Shown piece by piece: positions 1 to 6,206 of a stretch of 7,210 nt of DNA (positions are counted from its first letter, which is position 1; each line of letters starts with the position of its first letter). The notes beneath the pieces were generated by a model. The model had not been told where the DNA came from. It worked only from the letters and a program-made list of their open reading frames with translations, and did not search any database. Source of the DNA: Chloroflexota bacterium (GTDB lineage: Bacteria > Chloroflexota > Limnocylindria > P2-11E); assembly GCA_005881085.1 (NCBI GenBank), contig VBGU01000040.1, positions 1 through 7,210 on the forward strand, written 5' to 3'. Both the position numbers and the translations under genes were made by a program.

Positions 1-2
1 TT

Positions 3-125
3 GAGGAGTCATGGGAACTCGACCCAGACGCGTGGTTCGATCGGGCGTCGCCGTCGACCGCAGGACTATGGATCGCTGGCGACCAGATCGCGCTTGTGGA
101 GATCTTTCACGGACTCGCGCGGTAA
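3..125 (+). CDS. C-terminal end of an unidentified protein (5' truncated by window edge)
   Basis: Frame 3 is open from the window edge to a TAA at 123-125 and encodes 40 residues, beginning EESWELDPDAWFDRAS and ending ALVEIFHGLAR. The mix of acidic, aromatic and hydrophobic residues looks like a genuine protein end, unlike the Arg/Ser-rich translations of the other two frames here. A candidate small ORF with a GGAGG ribosome binding site starts 12 bp downstream, which fits a same-strand pair. I do not recognise the family. The start lies outside the window, so length and domains are unknown. The call rests on composition and context only. Confidence 0.5.
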   Translation, partial: EESWELDPDAWFDRASPSTAGLWIAGDQIALVEIFHGLAR

Positions 126-137
126 ACTGGAGGCCAT

Positions 138-266
138 ATGGCGGACCGAAAAAAGGCGAACGGGAACGGTTTGGAGGAGCTCCGCAAGGGTGCGCGACCA
201 AGTAGCGACCCGGGGAAGCCACCGCCGAAGCCATCCGCGGGTAGCGGAGCCGCCCCCAAGAAGTAG
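138..266 (+). CDS. small basic, proline-rich hypothetical protein (42 aa)
   Basis: The ATG at 138 is preceded by GGAGG at 129-133, and the frame ends at TAG 264-266. The 42-residue product starts MADRKKANGNGLEELRKGAR and continues as a low-complexity tail rich in Pro, Ser, Gly and Lys that ends APKK. It has no membrane segment or recognised domain and is probably disordered and cationic. It lies 12 bp after the preceding frame and converges on the rplI remnant, with 10 bp between the two stops. The ribosome binding site and spacing favour a real gene, but an ORF this short and biased in composition could be chance. Confidence 0.4.
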   Translation: MADRKKANGNGLEELRKGARPSSDPGKPPPKPSAGSGAAPKK

Positions 267-276
267 GCGTCGCTCC

Positions 277-685
277 CTAGGCCGGCTCGATGGCCACGGT
301 CACGTTCGCTCGGACATCGGACAGCAGGCGCACCTCCACCCTGTGGACGCCCAGCGACCGAAGCGGCTCGTGCAAAACGATCTTCGTCTTGTCGATCTCT
401 GCCTTCGCTTCTCTCTTCAAGGCGTCGGCCACTTCCTTCGCGGTGACGCTGCCGAAGGTCTTACCGTGCTCCCCCGCTTTCAGCTTGAACACGAGCGTGA
501 CCTCGCCAAGGCGCTTGGCGAGCTCCTCGGCATCCTGATTGCGCGAGCTGCTTGAGCTCGCCGCCGGTCGCCTCGATAGCGAGGCCCTTCGGCAAGAGGT
601 AGTTGCGCGCATAGCCGTCGGCGACGTCCTTGATCTCACCGGTCCGCCCTAGGCCGCGGACCTCCGCCTTGAGGATGACGCGCAC
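277..685 (-). pseudogene. rplI: 50S ribosomal protein L9, frameshifted with an internal deletion
   Basis: L9 binds domain V of 23S rRNA through its N-terminal domain and helps maintain reading frame. Reading from the GTG at 685, the N-terminal domain is clear: MRVILKAEVRGLGRTGEIKD, then the family signature DGYARNYLLPKGLAIEAT, up to LKQLAQ near residue 49. That frame then turns to nonsense. The C-terminal domain continues in another frame from about position 540, starting RNQDAEELAKRLGEV, then KAGEHGKTFGSVTAKEVADA, and ending VTVAIEPA at TAG 279-277. The parts add up to about 136 residues against the usual 147-150. The gap lies in the long connecting helix, where about 11-12 residues are missing and the frame is off by 3n+2 missing bases (or one extra). 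No slippery sequence is present. The gene lies 6 bp after the 59-aa ORF. Either a real deletion or an assembly error is possible. Confidence 0.88.
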
Positions 686-691
686 GCGGGT

Positions 692-871
692 CTAGGAGGA
701 GGTCGACGCCTCGTCGAGTGCCGTGTCCTGCTCGCTGCGCCGCAACTCCATTTCCCAGGCGAGCACCGACGCGGCGACAGCGACGACGCCCATTACGGTG
801 AGAGCGCCGACGATCGCGAGCAGTGCCTCAATGACGCCAAAGAAGCCGGGGCCGGAGTCGCGGTCGTTCAT
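692..871 (-). CDS. small single-pass membrane protein (59 aa)
   Basis: The frame reads from ATG 871-869 to TAG 694-692. The product starts MNDRDSGPGFFGVIEALLAI and has one hydrophobic helix at about residues 11-39, rich in Ala, Val and Leu and ending at a Trp. A charged tail with EMELRRSEQD and a Ser/Thr-rich end follow. No family is recognised. A GGGGGAG ribosome binding site sits just upstream, and the start overlaps the stop of the DUF1232 gene as ATGA, which indicates translational coupling. rplI follows after 6 bp. A shared role with the channel and DUF1232 protein in the envelope is only an inference from the operon. The coupling and clean membrane segment make it a convincing gene, though short enough to be missed by a length filter. 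Confidence 0.8.
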   Translation of the reverse strand: MNDRDSGPGFFGVIEALLAIVGALTVMGVVAVAASVLAWEMELRRSEQDTALDEASTSS

Positions 872-1314
872 GTGCTCCCCCTCTTACGACTTGTCGTCTT
901 GCGATCACGGGTGCGCAACTTCTCCACAGTATCGCGGACCAGGCCGATGCGGTCCCCGAGGAGGCGCTCGGCAGTCGCGACGTCGCGACGGAGCTGATCT
1001 TTGTCCTGCGAGATCTTCGCGAGGTGCTCCTCCACGATGTCGGCGGGCGCGCTGCGGATGAAGAGGTCGAGACCGAGGATCACCACCGCCAGATCGTCGA
1101 GCTGCCCCAGCACCGGCACGAAGTCCGGGATGAGATCGATCGGAAAGAAGAGATACGCGCCGATCCCCGCGAGGATGAGCTTCTGCTGCGCGGGGACACG
1201 GCCATCGCGAAGAAGCGCCCACACCAAACGGATATATGTCGGTAGCCGGCGGATCAGGTCCACCACCTCGGCCACGTCCTTCGGCGCGCGTATGCGGTTA
1301 GCCAATATGGACAT
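868..1314 (-). CDS. YkvA family (DUF1232) membrane protein
   Basis: The product has 148 residues. The DUF1232 core lies at about residues 45-78, with the family hallmark AYLFFPIDLIPDFVPVLGQ followed by LDDLAVVILGLDLFIR, a helical hairpin-like hydrophobic stretch. An N-terminal amphipathic region with RLPTYIRLVWALLRDGRVP precedes it. The C-terminal 50 residues are charged and probably helical or coiled, ending in a basic tail (TSRKRGST). The molecular function of the family is not established; members are small integral membrane proteins. The ATG at 1314 overlaps the upstream channel gene by 17 bp. An AGGGGG run lies directly against this ATG, which is too close for ideal spacing, so the in-frame TTG three codons later is a possible alternative start. 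The stop overlaps the next gene by 4 bp. Confidence 0.92.
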   Translation of the reverse strand: MSILANRIRAPKDVAEVVDLIRRLPTYIRLVWALLRDGRVPAQQKLILAGIGAYLFFPIDLIPDFVPVLGQLDDLAVVILGLDLFIRSAPADIVEEHLAKISQDKDQLRRDVATAERLLGDRIGLVRDTVEKLRTRDRKTTSRKRGST

Positions 1315-2065
1315 CCCCCTGCGGGAACTGTGCCCGAAGGGCGCGGAGCGCCTGCGCGAGGGCCGCGTCGCGATCGCCAGCCCAGAACGTGACCAGGTAT
1401 TGGGCCTTGCCGTCGGCCACGCTGCGAAGCTCGACGGACGGCGGCGGCTCGGGCGAGACTCCCTCAGCCTTCCCGAGTGCCGCGCGGATGTCCTCCGCGC
1501 TGATGGCCTTCTCGTCTTTTGGCAGGACCAGCCATGCGGAGGCTCGCCGCGTCGGGAAACGAGTCAGGTTCACGACCGCCGATGTCATGAAGGTCCCGTT
1601 CGGGACGATGACTTCACGCCCGTCGTCGGTGCGGAGCTGCGTCGTGCGGAAGGAGATCTCTTCAACGGTGCCGCTGTATCCGGTCACCTCGATGCTGTCG
1701 CCTATGCGGAACGGACGCTCCACGAGGACCCACACGCCCGCGAAGAAGTTCTTCAGGATGTCCTGCAGTGAGAGGCCGATGACGATGCCAACGACGCTGA
1801 ATGAAGTCAGGATCCAGCCGAACGCACCCTGCGTGTAGATCGCGAGGATCAAGAGAACTCCGATGGTGATCACCGTGAGCTGCGCAAGGTTGCCGAGGAG
1901 CACGGTGACGTTGGCCTGCGCGCGATTGCGGGCGAGGGCCCGCATCGTCACACCGCGGACGGCGCGCGCGACGAGAAGGACGACCGCGGCCACGACCAGC
2001 GCCCAGAAGGTCCGTGCGCCGTAATCGAGAAGGTTGTCGCGGATGGCAGCCGGATCGAGCGGCAT
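1298..2065 (-). CDS. MscS-family small-conductance mechanosensitive channel
   Basis: The 255-residue protein is probably an inner-membrane channel that opens under membrane tension to release solutes on osmotic downshock. Hydrophobic segments lie at about residues 19-36, 58-77 and 82-116. The third contains the pore-lining TM3-like stretch SVVGIVIGLSLQDILKNFFAG, with the family's Gly/Ala packing pattern and the kink before the cytosolic domain. The conserved beta domain follows at about 117-172, including RPFRIGDSIEVTGYSGTVEE and the EVIVPNGTFM motif. A shortened C-terminal alpha/beta vestibule domain ends the protein. The length is close to that of compact three-helix MscS proteins. The ATG at 2065 has no ribosome binding site; TATTCT lies 7 bp upstream, as expected of a leaderless transcript. 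It leads the minus-strand cluster and diverges from lexA. Confidence 0.95.
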   Translation of the reverse strand: MPLDPAAIRDNLLDYGARTFWALVVAAVVLLVARAVRGVTMRALARNRAQANVTVLLGNLAQLTVITIGVLLILAIYTQGAFGWILTSFSVVGIVIGLSLQDILKNFFAGVWVLVERPFRIGDSIEVTGYSGTVEEISFRTTQLRTDDGREVIVPNGTFMTSAVVNLTRFPTRRASAWLVLPKDEKAISAEDIRAALGKAEGVSPEPPPSVELRSVADGKAQYLVTFWAGDRDAALAQALRALRAQFPQGDVHIG

Positions 2066-2072
2066 CCGGCGG

Positions 2073-2101
2073 AGAATACGGGCGCGCTTGACAAGTGAAC
2101 A
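2073..2101 (-). promoter_or_regulatory. candidate leaderless promoter for the mechanosensitive channel operon
   Basis: On the minus strand TATTCT (2078-2073) matches a -10 element. It ends 7 bp before the ATG at 2065, so transcription would begin at or next to the start codon. A weak -35 candidate, TGTTCA at 2101-2096, lies 17 bp upstream and overlaps the LexA operator. The -10 match and spacing are visible in the sequence; promoter activity is inferred. Confidence 0.4.
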
Positions 2102-2117
2102 TCCGTTCGGTTAACCT
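2088..2117 (+). promoter_or_regulatory. lexA operon promoter
   Basis: A perfect TTGACA -35 lies at 2088-2093. An 18-bp spacer leads to TAACCT at 2112-2117, which fits the TAnnnT -10 pattern. Transcription would start near 2124, leaving only about four bases before the GTG at 2129. No Shine-Dalgarno sequence is present, so lexA mRNA is probably leaderless or nearly so. The LexA box fills the spacer. Confidence 0.65.
2097..2108. promoter_or_regulatory. LexA operator (SOS box)
   Basis: GAACATCCGTTC is a perfect GAAC-N4-GTTC dyad, the operator type bound by LexA of Gram-positive bacteria, Actinobacteria and related phyla. It sits between the -35 and -10 of the lexA promoter, so bound LexA would block RNA polymerase; this is classic autoregulation. 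It also overlaps the weak -35 candidate of the divergent channel promoter. I found no second perfect copy elsewhere in the window by eye. Confidence 0.88.
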
Positions 2118-2128
2118 GGCGGCCAAGC

Positions 2129-2740
2129 GTGACAAAGCAAGACCAGCAGCGGGCGGACCGAATCCTGGCGTTCATCCGTGAGGCCGTGGCCGAGCGGGGC
2201 TATCCCCCGAGCGTGCGCGAGATCGCGGAGGCGGTAGGTCTCGCCTCCACGTCAGCTGTTCATCACCATCTCACCAAGCTCGAAAAGGACGGGCGGCTGA
2301 ACAAAGAGGCCACCCGATCGCGAGCGCTCAGCCTCCCCGGCATGAATGGCCTTCGCGTCGTGCAGGCGCCCGTCATTGGGGAGATCGCCGCGGGCCAGCC
2401 GATCCACGCCTATGAGGACCGCTCCGAAACGATGGGGCTCCCAAGCGAGCTCGCCGCCGGCCGCGGACGAGAAACGTTCGTCCTGAAGGTTCGGGGCAAG
2501 TCGATGATCGATGACCACATTGACGACGGGGACTTCGTCGTGGTGCAGGAGCAGAACACCGCGCGTGACGGTGACATCGTTGTCGCGGTGCTCGAGGACA
2601 ACGTCGCAACGCTGAAGCGCTTCTACAAAGAGAAGGACCGCATCCGGCTGCAGCCCGCGAACGGGACGATGTCTCCGATCTACGCGCGGGACGTGCAGAT
2701 CCAGGGAAAGGTCATCGGCGTAATCCGCAAGCTGTCCTAG
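2129..2740 (+). CDS. lexA: LexA repressor / SOS regulator (self-cleaving, S24 family)
   Basis: LexA represses DNA-damage genes until RecA filaments trigger its self-cleavage. The 203-residue protein has the full family layout. The N-terminal winged-helix DNA-binding domain (about 1-70) contains GYPPSVREIAEAVGL and STSAVHHHLTKLEKDG. The cleavage site is Ala88-Gly89 in EIAAGQP. The C-terminal S24 peptidase domain carries nucleophile Ser125 in VRGKSMIDDHIDDGD and general base Lys163 in VATLKRFYK. All key residues are intact, so it should be a functional, cleavable repressor. The start is GTG at 2129, which gives the expected N-terminus and lies just after the promoter and LexA box. It is the first gene of a run continuing 18 bp downstream, so it should control its own synthesis and that of the repair genes behind it. 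Confidence 0.98.
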   Translation: MTKQDQQRADRILAFIREAVAERGYPPSVREIAEAVGLASTSAVHHHLTKLEKDGRLNKEATRSRALSLPGMNGLRVVQAPVIGEIAAGQPIHAYEDRSETMGLPSELAAGRGRETFVLKVRGKSMIDDHIDDGDFVVVQEQNTARDGDIVVAVLEDNVATLKRFYKEKDRIRLQPANGTMSPIYARDVQIQGKVIGVIRKLS

Positions 2741-2758
2741 CTCCCTCGATCGATCTCG

Positions 2759-3877
2759 ATGCCCGATCGCGTTCCCGCGCTCACCCGTCGTGAGCTGAAC
2801 CGCGCGCTCCTGGCGCGACAGTTCCTGCTGAAGCGCCAGAAGCTGGACGTGGTCGACGCGGTCGAACGCCTCGCCTGCCTTCAGGGCCAATGGGCGCCGT
2901 CGCCGTACGTCGCGCTCTGGTCCCGCCTTTCGGGATTCCAGCGCGAGCGGCTGACCCGACCGATCGACCGCGGCGAGATCGTCAAGGCGACCCTGATGCG
3001 CGCGACGCTGCATCTCGTCTCTGCGCGCGAGTACCCGGCGTACTCCTTGGCGACGATGGAGGGCCGATTCGGAGCCTGGCGACCACCCGGCGGCCCGGCG
3101 CTGGCGGATCTCGGCAAGCTCCATCGCGCCGTAATGACGTTCGCGGGCAAGACACCTCGCACGCGTGCCGAGATCCAGGAGTTCGCCGCCAGCCACCTTC
3201 CGCCGAGCGCGGCGAAGAACGAGCGGCTCCGCAACTGGCTCAGCTGGGCCGCCGTCGCCACGAGCGGGCTCGTCTGGGAGTCCGCGGGCGCGCATTTCGA
3301 GCACCGGCAGCTCGGCCGCCACATCGCGCCGGCAGCCAGGCTTCGGAGGACGCCGAGTCCCGAGGCCGCATACGAGCTCGTCGTGCGGCGGCATCTGGGT
3401 GCGTTCGGACCCGCGACCATCGCCGACATCGCGACGTGGAGCAGCATCCGCGTGCCAAATATCCGCGCGGCACTGGCGCCTATGAAGGGTCTACGGCGGT
3501 TCACCGACGAGCGCGGCCGTGAGCTCATCGACCTGGCGGGAGGCCCGCGCCCGTCCGCGGCTACCCCGGCGCCGCCACGATTCCTCGCACGGTTCGACGC
3601 CGCGATCCTCGGTCACGCGGCGCCCGAGCGGACGCGCATCCTGCCGGAGGAGTATCGGAAGGCTGTGATCTTCTCGGCAGAGGTCTGGCCAACATTCCTC
3701 GTCGACGGGTTCGTCGCGGGTCGGTGGACCATCGCGGTGCGACCGAGGGAGGCGGTGCTCGAGCTCAAGCCGTTCAAGCCCCTCGCCCGCCGCGATCGAG
3801 AGGCGCTCGCCGTGGAGGCCGAAGAGCTCGTTCGTTTCTACGCACCTGAGTCCAAGACGCACGGGGTGCGCGTATGA
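2759..3877 (+). CDS. winged-helix AlkZ/YcaQ-like DNA glycosylase, copy 1 (HTH_42)
   Basis: The 372-residue protein belongs to the HTH_42 winged-helix family, which includes Streptomyces AlkZ and E. coli YcaQ, DNA glycosylases that excise bulky alkylated bases and unhook interstrand crosslinks. The N-terminus has LTRRELNRALLARQFLL, then the catalytic-type QxQ motif as Gln42-Gly-Gln44 in LQGQWAPSPYVALWSRL, then LMRATLHLVSAREY (79-92). A middle winged-helix portion includes RRHLGAFGPATIADIATW (210-227). The C-terminal part has FLVDGFVAGRW (313-323) and ends in KTHGVRV. QxQ resembles AlkZ rather than the QxD of YcaQ. The segment before LVDGF, here VIFSAEVWPT, lacks the KNG found in its neighbour, suggesting altered lesion or DNA contacts. 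The ATG lies 18 bp after lexA without a clear ribosome binding site. The stop overlaps copy 2 as ATGA. Glycosylase activity is inferred. Confidence 0.88.
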   Translation: MPDRVPALTRRELNRALLARQFLLKRQKLDVVDAVERLACLQGQWAPSPYVALWSRLSGFQRERLTRPIDRGEIVKATLMRATLHLVSAREYPAYSLATMEGRFGAWRPPGGPALADLGKLHRAVMTFAGKTPRTRAEIQEFAASHLPPSAAKNERLRNWLSWAAVATSGLVWESAGAHFEHRQLGRHIAPAARLRRTPSPEAAYELVVRRHLGAFGPATIADIATWSSIRVPNIRAALAPMKGLRRFTDERGRELIDLAGGPRPSAATPAPPRFLARFDAAILGHAAPERTRILPEEYRKAVIFSAEVWPTFLVDGFVAGRWTIAVRPREAVLELKPFKPLARRDREALAVEAEELVRFYAPESKTHGVRV

Positions 3878-5004
3878 AGACGAGTTCCGTCGAACGGCCC
3901 GTCCTCACCCTTCGCGAGCTGAACCGCGCGATGCTCGCACGACAGCTGCTGCTGGACCGCGCGCGCATCGGCATCGTCGCGGCTATCGAGCGACTAGCGG
4001 CGCTGCAAGCGCAGTGGTCGCCTTCTCCGTACATCGCGCTCTGGTCACGCCTCAGAGACTTCCGGCGCCCCAAGCTGTGGTCGGCGATCGAACGCCACGA
4101 GGTGATTCGCGCGAGACTGATGCGCGGCACGCTTCATCTCGTCTCCGCCCGGGACTTCTACGCGTACGCCGTCGCGACGCAGGATCTCCAGCGCGGCGCG
4201 TGGAATCGCTACCAAATCGGCCGCGGCGTCGACCCGAAGAAAGTCGCGGCCCTCGCGATCGCCTTCGCGCGCGAGCCTCGTCCGAAGGAGGACGTGCTCG
4301 AGCACATCCAGGAACGCATCGGCGGGACGCTCGGTGGTCCCTTCAGCTGGCTCGTGTGGCGGTTCGTGAGCGCGCACGCCGACCTCGTTACGGCCCCGCC
4401 CGGCGGGCACTGGGAGTACGGCGGAACCGATGCGCCGTATGTCGCGGCGCGCCACTGGATCGCGCGCGGCGAGCGGCCCTCTGAGGAGGCAGCGATCGAA
4501 ACGCTGGTACGTCGGTGCCTGGCCGCATTCGGGCCCGCGACGCTCGCCGACGTCGCGAAGTTCGCCGGCCAAGTGCCGGGCCGTGTTCGTCCGACGCTCC
4601 TCCGGATCGGCCCGAAGCTCCGCACCTTCAGCGACGAGGAAGGCCGACTGCTCTACGACCTTCCCCGGGCCCCGCGCCCCGACGGCGATCTTGCCGCGCC
4701 GGTCCGGTTCCTTCCGCGGTACGACGAGCTCCTCATCGGCTATCAGTACCGAGATCGTGTCATCGCGCCGGCGCACCGGCGCGCCGTCTACACGAAGAAC
4801 GGGATCGTCGAGGCCGTGGTCATGGTGGATGGTTTCGCGGCCGGCACATGGAATCTCGTTCGCGCGAAGACTGACGCGGTCCTGCGCATCTCGCCGTTCG
4901 CGCGCCTCGCGCCGAGGGACCGCGTGCCCGTCGAAGCCGAGGCCCTTGAGCTCCTCCCCTTCCTCGCGCCGGGTGCGAGGACCGGCGGAGTTCGGTTCGT
5001 ATGA
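3874..5004 (+). CDS. winged-helix AlkZ/YcaQ-like DNA glycosylase, copy 2 (HTH_42)
   Basis: This 376-residue paralog of the preceding gene is about 60% identical by eye over the first 93 aligned residues and less so afterwards. It keeps the QxQ motif as Gln45-Ala-Gln47 in LQAQWSPSPYIALWSRL, the LMRGTLHLVSARDF stretch (83-95), the winged-helix piece VRRCLAAFGPATLADVAKF (212-230) and the C-terminal YTKNGIV (306-312) and VMVDGFAAGTW (316-326) segments. It retains more typical C-terminal family features than copy 1. The expected role is excision of alkylated or crosslinked bases from DNA in the cytoplasm. The start is ATG 3874 inside the ATGA overlap with copy 1, with only a weak GGGG upstream, so translation is probably coupled. 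Its stop overlaps dinB in the same way. The tandem pair most likely arose by gene duplication followed by divergence. Confidence 0.88.
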   Translation: MKTSSVERPVLTLRELNRAMLARQLLLDRARIGIVAAIERLAALQAQWSPSPYIALWSRLRDFRRPKLWSAIERHEVIRARLMRGTLHLVSARDFYAYAVATQDLQRGAWNRYQIGRGVDPKKVAALAIAFAREPRPKEDVLEHIQERIGGTLGGPFSWLVWRFVSAHADLVTAPPGGHWEYGGTDAPYVAARHWIARGERPSEEAAIETLVRRCLAAFGPATLADVAKFAGQVPGRVRPTLLRIGPKLRTFSDEEGRLLYDLPRAPRPDGDLAAPVRFLPRYDELLIGYQYRDRVIAPAHRRAVYTKNGIVEAVVMVDGFAAGTWNLVRAKTDAVLRISPFARLAPRDRVPVEAEALELLPFLAPGARTGGVRFV

Positions 5005-6206
5005 CGCGAGCGATCCTCCACTGCGACCTCGACGCGTTCTACGCGTCCGTCGAGCAGCGCGATCATCCCGAGTACCGCGGCAAGCCGGTGATCGTCGGCG
5101 GCGATGGGCCGAACGAGCGCGGCGTCGTCATGGCGGCGTCGTACGAGGCGCGGGCCTTCGGCGTTCGTTCCGCGATGCCGCTCGCGATCGCGGGGCGGCT
5201 CTGCCCCGACGGCATCTACGTGCCGGGCAACTTCGACCGTTATCTCGAAGCGTCCGATGCGGTCATGGCGGTCTTCGATGAGCAAACACCGCTCGTCGAG
5301 CCGATCTCGCTCGATGAAGCCTTCCTCGACGTGACCGCGACCGAGCATCTGTTCGGAGGCGCGGTTGCCATGGCCATCCAGATCAAGCGAGCGGTGCGAG
5401 AACGCTGCGGGCTCGTCGTCTCGGTCGGCGTCGCCACGAACAAACTCTGTGCGAAGGTGGGTTCGGATCTGCGCAAGCCGGACGGCCTCGTCATCGTGCC
5501 CGCCGGGGGCGAGGCCGCGTTCCTTGCGCCGCTTCCGCTGGAGCGTCTCTGGGGCGTAGGCCCGCGGACGCGCGAGGTGCTCGCCGGCTGGGATCTTCGA
5601 ACGATCGGGCAGCTCGCCGCGTTCGACCGCTCGGTGCTCGAAACCCGTCTGGGCGAGCATGGAACGGACATCTGGGAGCGAGCGAACGGAATAGACGAGG
5701 GCGAGGTCCAGAGCGAGCACGTCCCGAAGTCGGTGGGCCACTCGCACACCTTCGACGAGAACACACTCGACCCGACGAAGATCGAATCGACGCTCCTCCG
5801 GCTTTCGGAGGGCGTCGGCCGGCGCCTGCGCAACCACACACTGCGCGGCAGGACGATCACGATGACCCTTCGCGTCGCTCCGTTCGAGACGCGAACCCGG
5901 CAACGCACGCTTCGCGAGCCAACTGATGACGACGTGACCATCTTCCGCATCGCGCGACAACTTCTTCGCGAGGCGCTGGCGGAGGACCGCGAAGGCGGTC
6001 GCACCAGCCCGGTCCGGCTTGTCGGCGTTTCGGTCTCGGGGGTGACCGAAGGAGAGCAGCTCGGGTTGTTCGATGCCGCCCGTCACGCGCGGCTCAACGC
6101 TGCGTTAGACGCAGTTCGCGCTCGCTTTGGGGACGCGGCACTCGATCGCGCGAGTGCGCGCGAGGTGAAAGAACGTCGTCGCTTCAGCGGACAGAGGTAC
6201 CGATGA
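5001..6206 (+). CDS. dinB: DNA polymerase IV (Y-family translesion polymerase)
   Basis: Pol IV copies past damaged bases with low processivity. The 401-residue protein is complete. The palm motif HCDLDAFYASVEQ gives metal ligand Asp9 and steric-gate residue Tyr14. SLDEAFLDV gives Asp105 and Glu106. VSVGVATNKLCAKVGSDLRKP (140-160) is the usual DinB finger/palm block. A helix-hairpin-helix thumb lies at about 184-206 (WGVGPRTREVL), and the little-finger domain at about 240-348. A canonical beta-clamp binding motif, QLGLF, lies at 353-357. It is followed by a 44-residue tail containing ARLNAALDAVRARFGDAAL, a pattern seen in actinobacterial-type DinB proteins. The ATG overlaps the preceding stop as ATGA, with GGAG about 10 bases upstream. 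Its place behind lexA and two glycosylases points to SOS-induced bypass after base removal. Confidence 0.98.
   Translation: MTRAILHCDLDAFYASVEQRDHPEYRGKPVIVGGDGPNERGVVMAASYEARAFGVRSAMPLAIAGRLCPDGIYVPGNFDRYLEASDAVMAVFDEQTPLVEPISLDEAFLDVTATEHLFGGAVAMAIQIKRAVRERCGLVVSVGVATNKLCAKVGSDLRKPDGLVIVPAGGEAAFLAPLPLERLWGVGPRTREVLAGWDLRTIGQLAAFDRSVLETRLGEHGTDIWERANGIDEGEVQSEHVPKSVGHSHTFDENTLDPTKIESTLLRLSEGVGRRLRNHTLRGRTITMTLRVAPFETRTRQRTLREPTDDDVTIFRIARQLLREALAEDREGGRTSPVRLVGVSVSGVTEGEQLGLFDAARHARLNAALDAVRARFGDAALDRASAREVKERRRFSGQRYR

Noticed and set aside
246..277. Hairpin GGAGC...GCTCC between the convergent stops at the left
   Set aside because: The stem is short and interrupted, with no T tract on either side, so it is not supported as a terminator.
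1..555. + strand ORF of 184 codons across the left edge
   Set aside because: It is Arg/Ser-rich, runs antisense across rplI and disagrees with the better frames at 3-125 and 138-266.
530..560. Programmed ribosomal frameshift in rplI
   Set aside because: No slippery heptamer or following structure is seen at the junction, L9 is not known to use frameshifting, and linker residues are missing as well as the frame changing.
2252..3394. Long minus-strand ORF (380 codons) opposite lexA and copy 1
   Set aside because: It is an antisense shadow of two well-supported genes, with Arg-rich, repetitive composition and no domain.
4788..6086. Long minus-strand ORF (432 codons)
   Set aside because: It lies wholly opposite dinB and the end of the second glycosylase gene. 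The composition is Arg/His/Asp-rich shadow, as is typical of antisense frames in high-GC DNA, and the + strand genes carry full family motifs.
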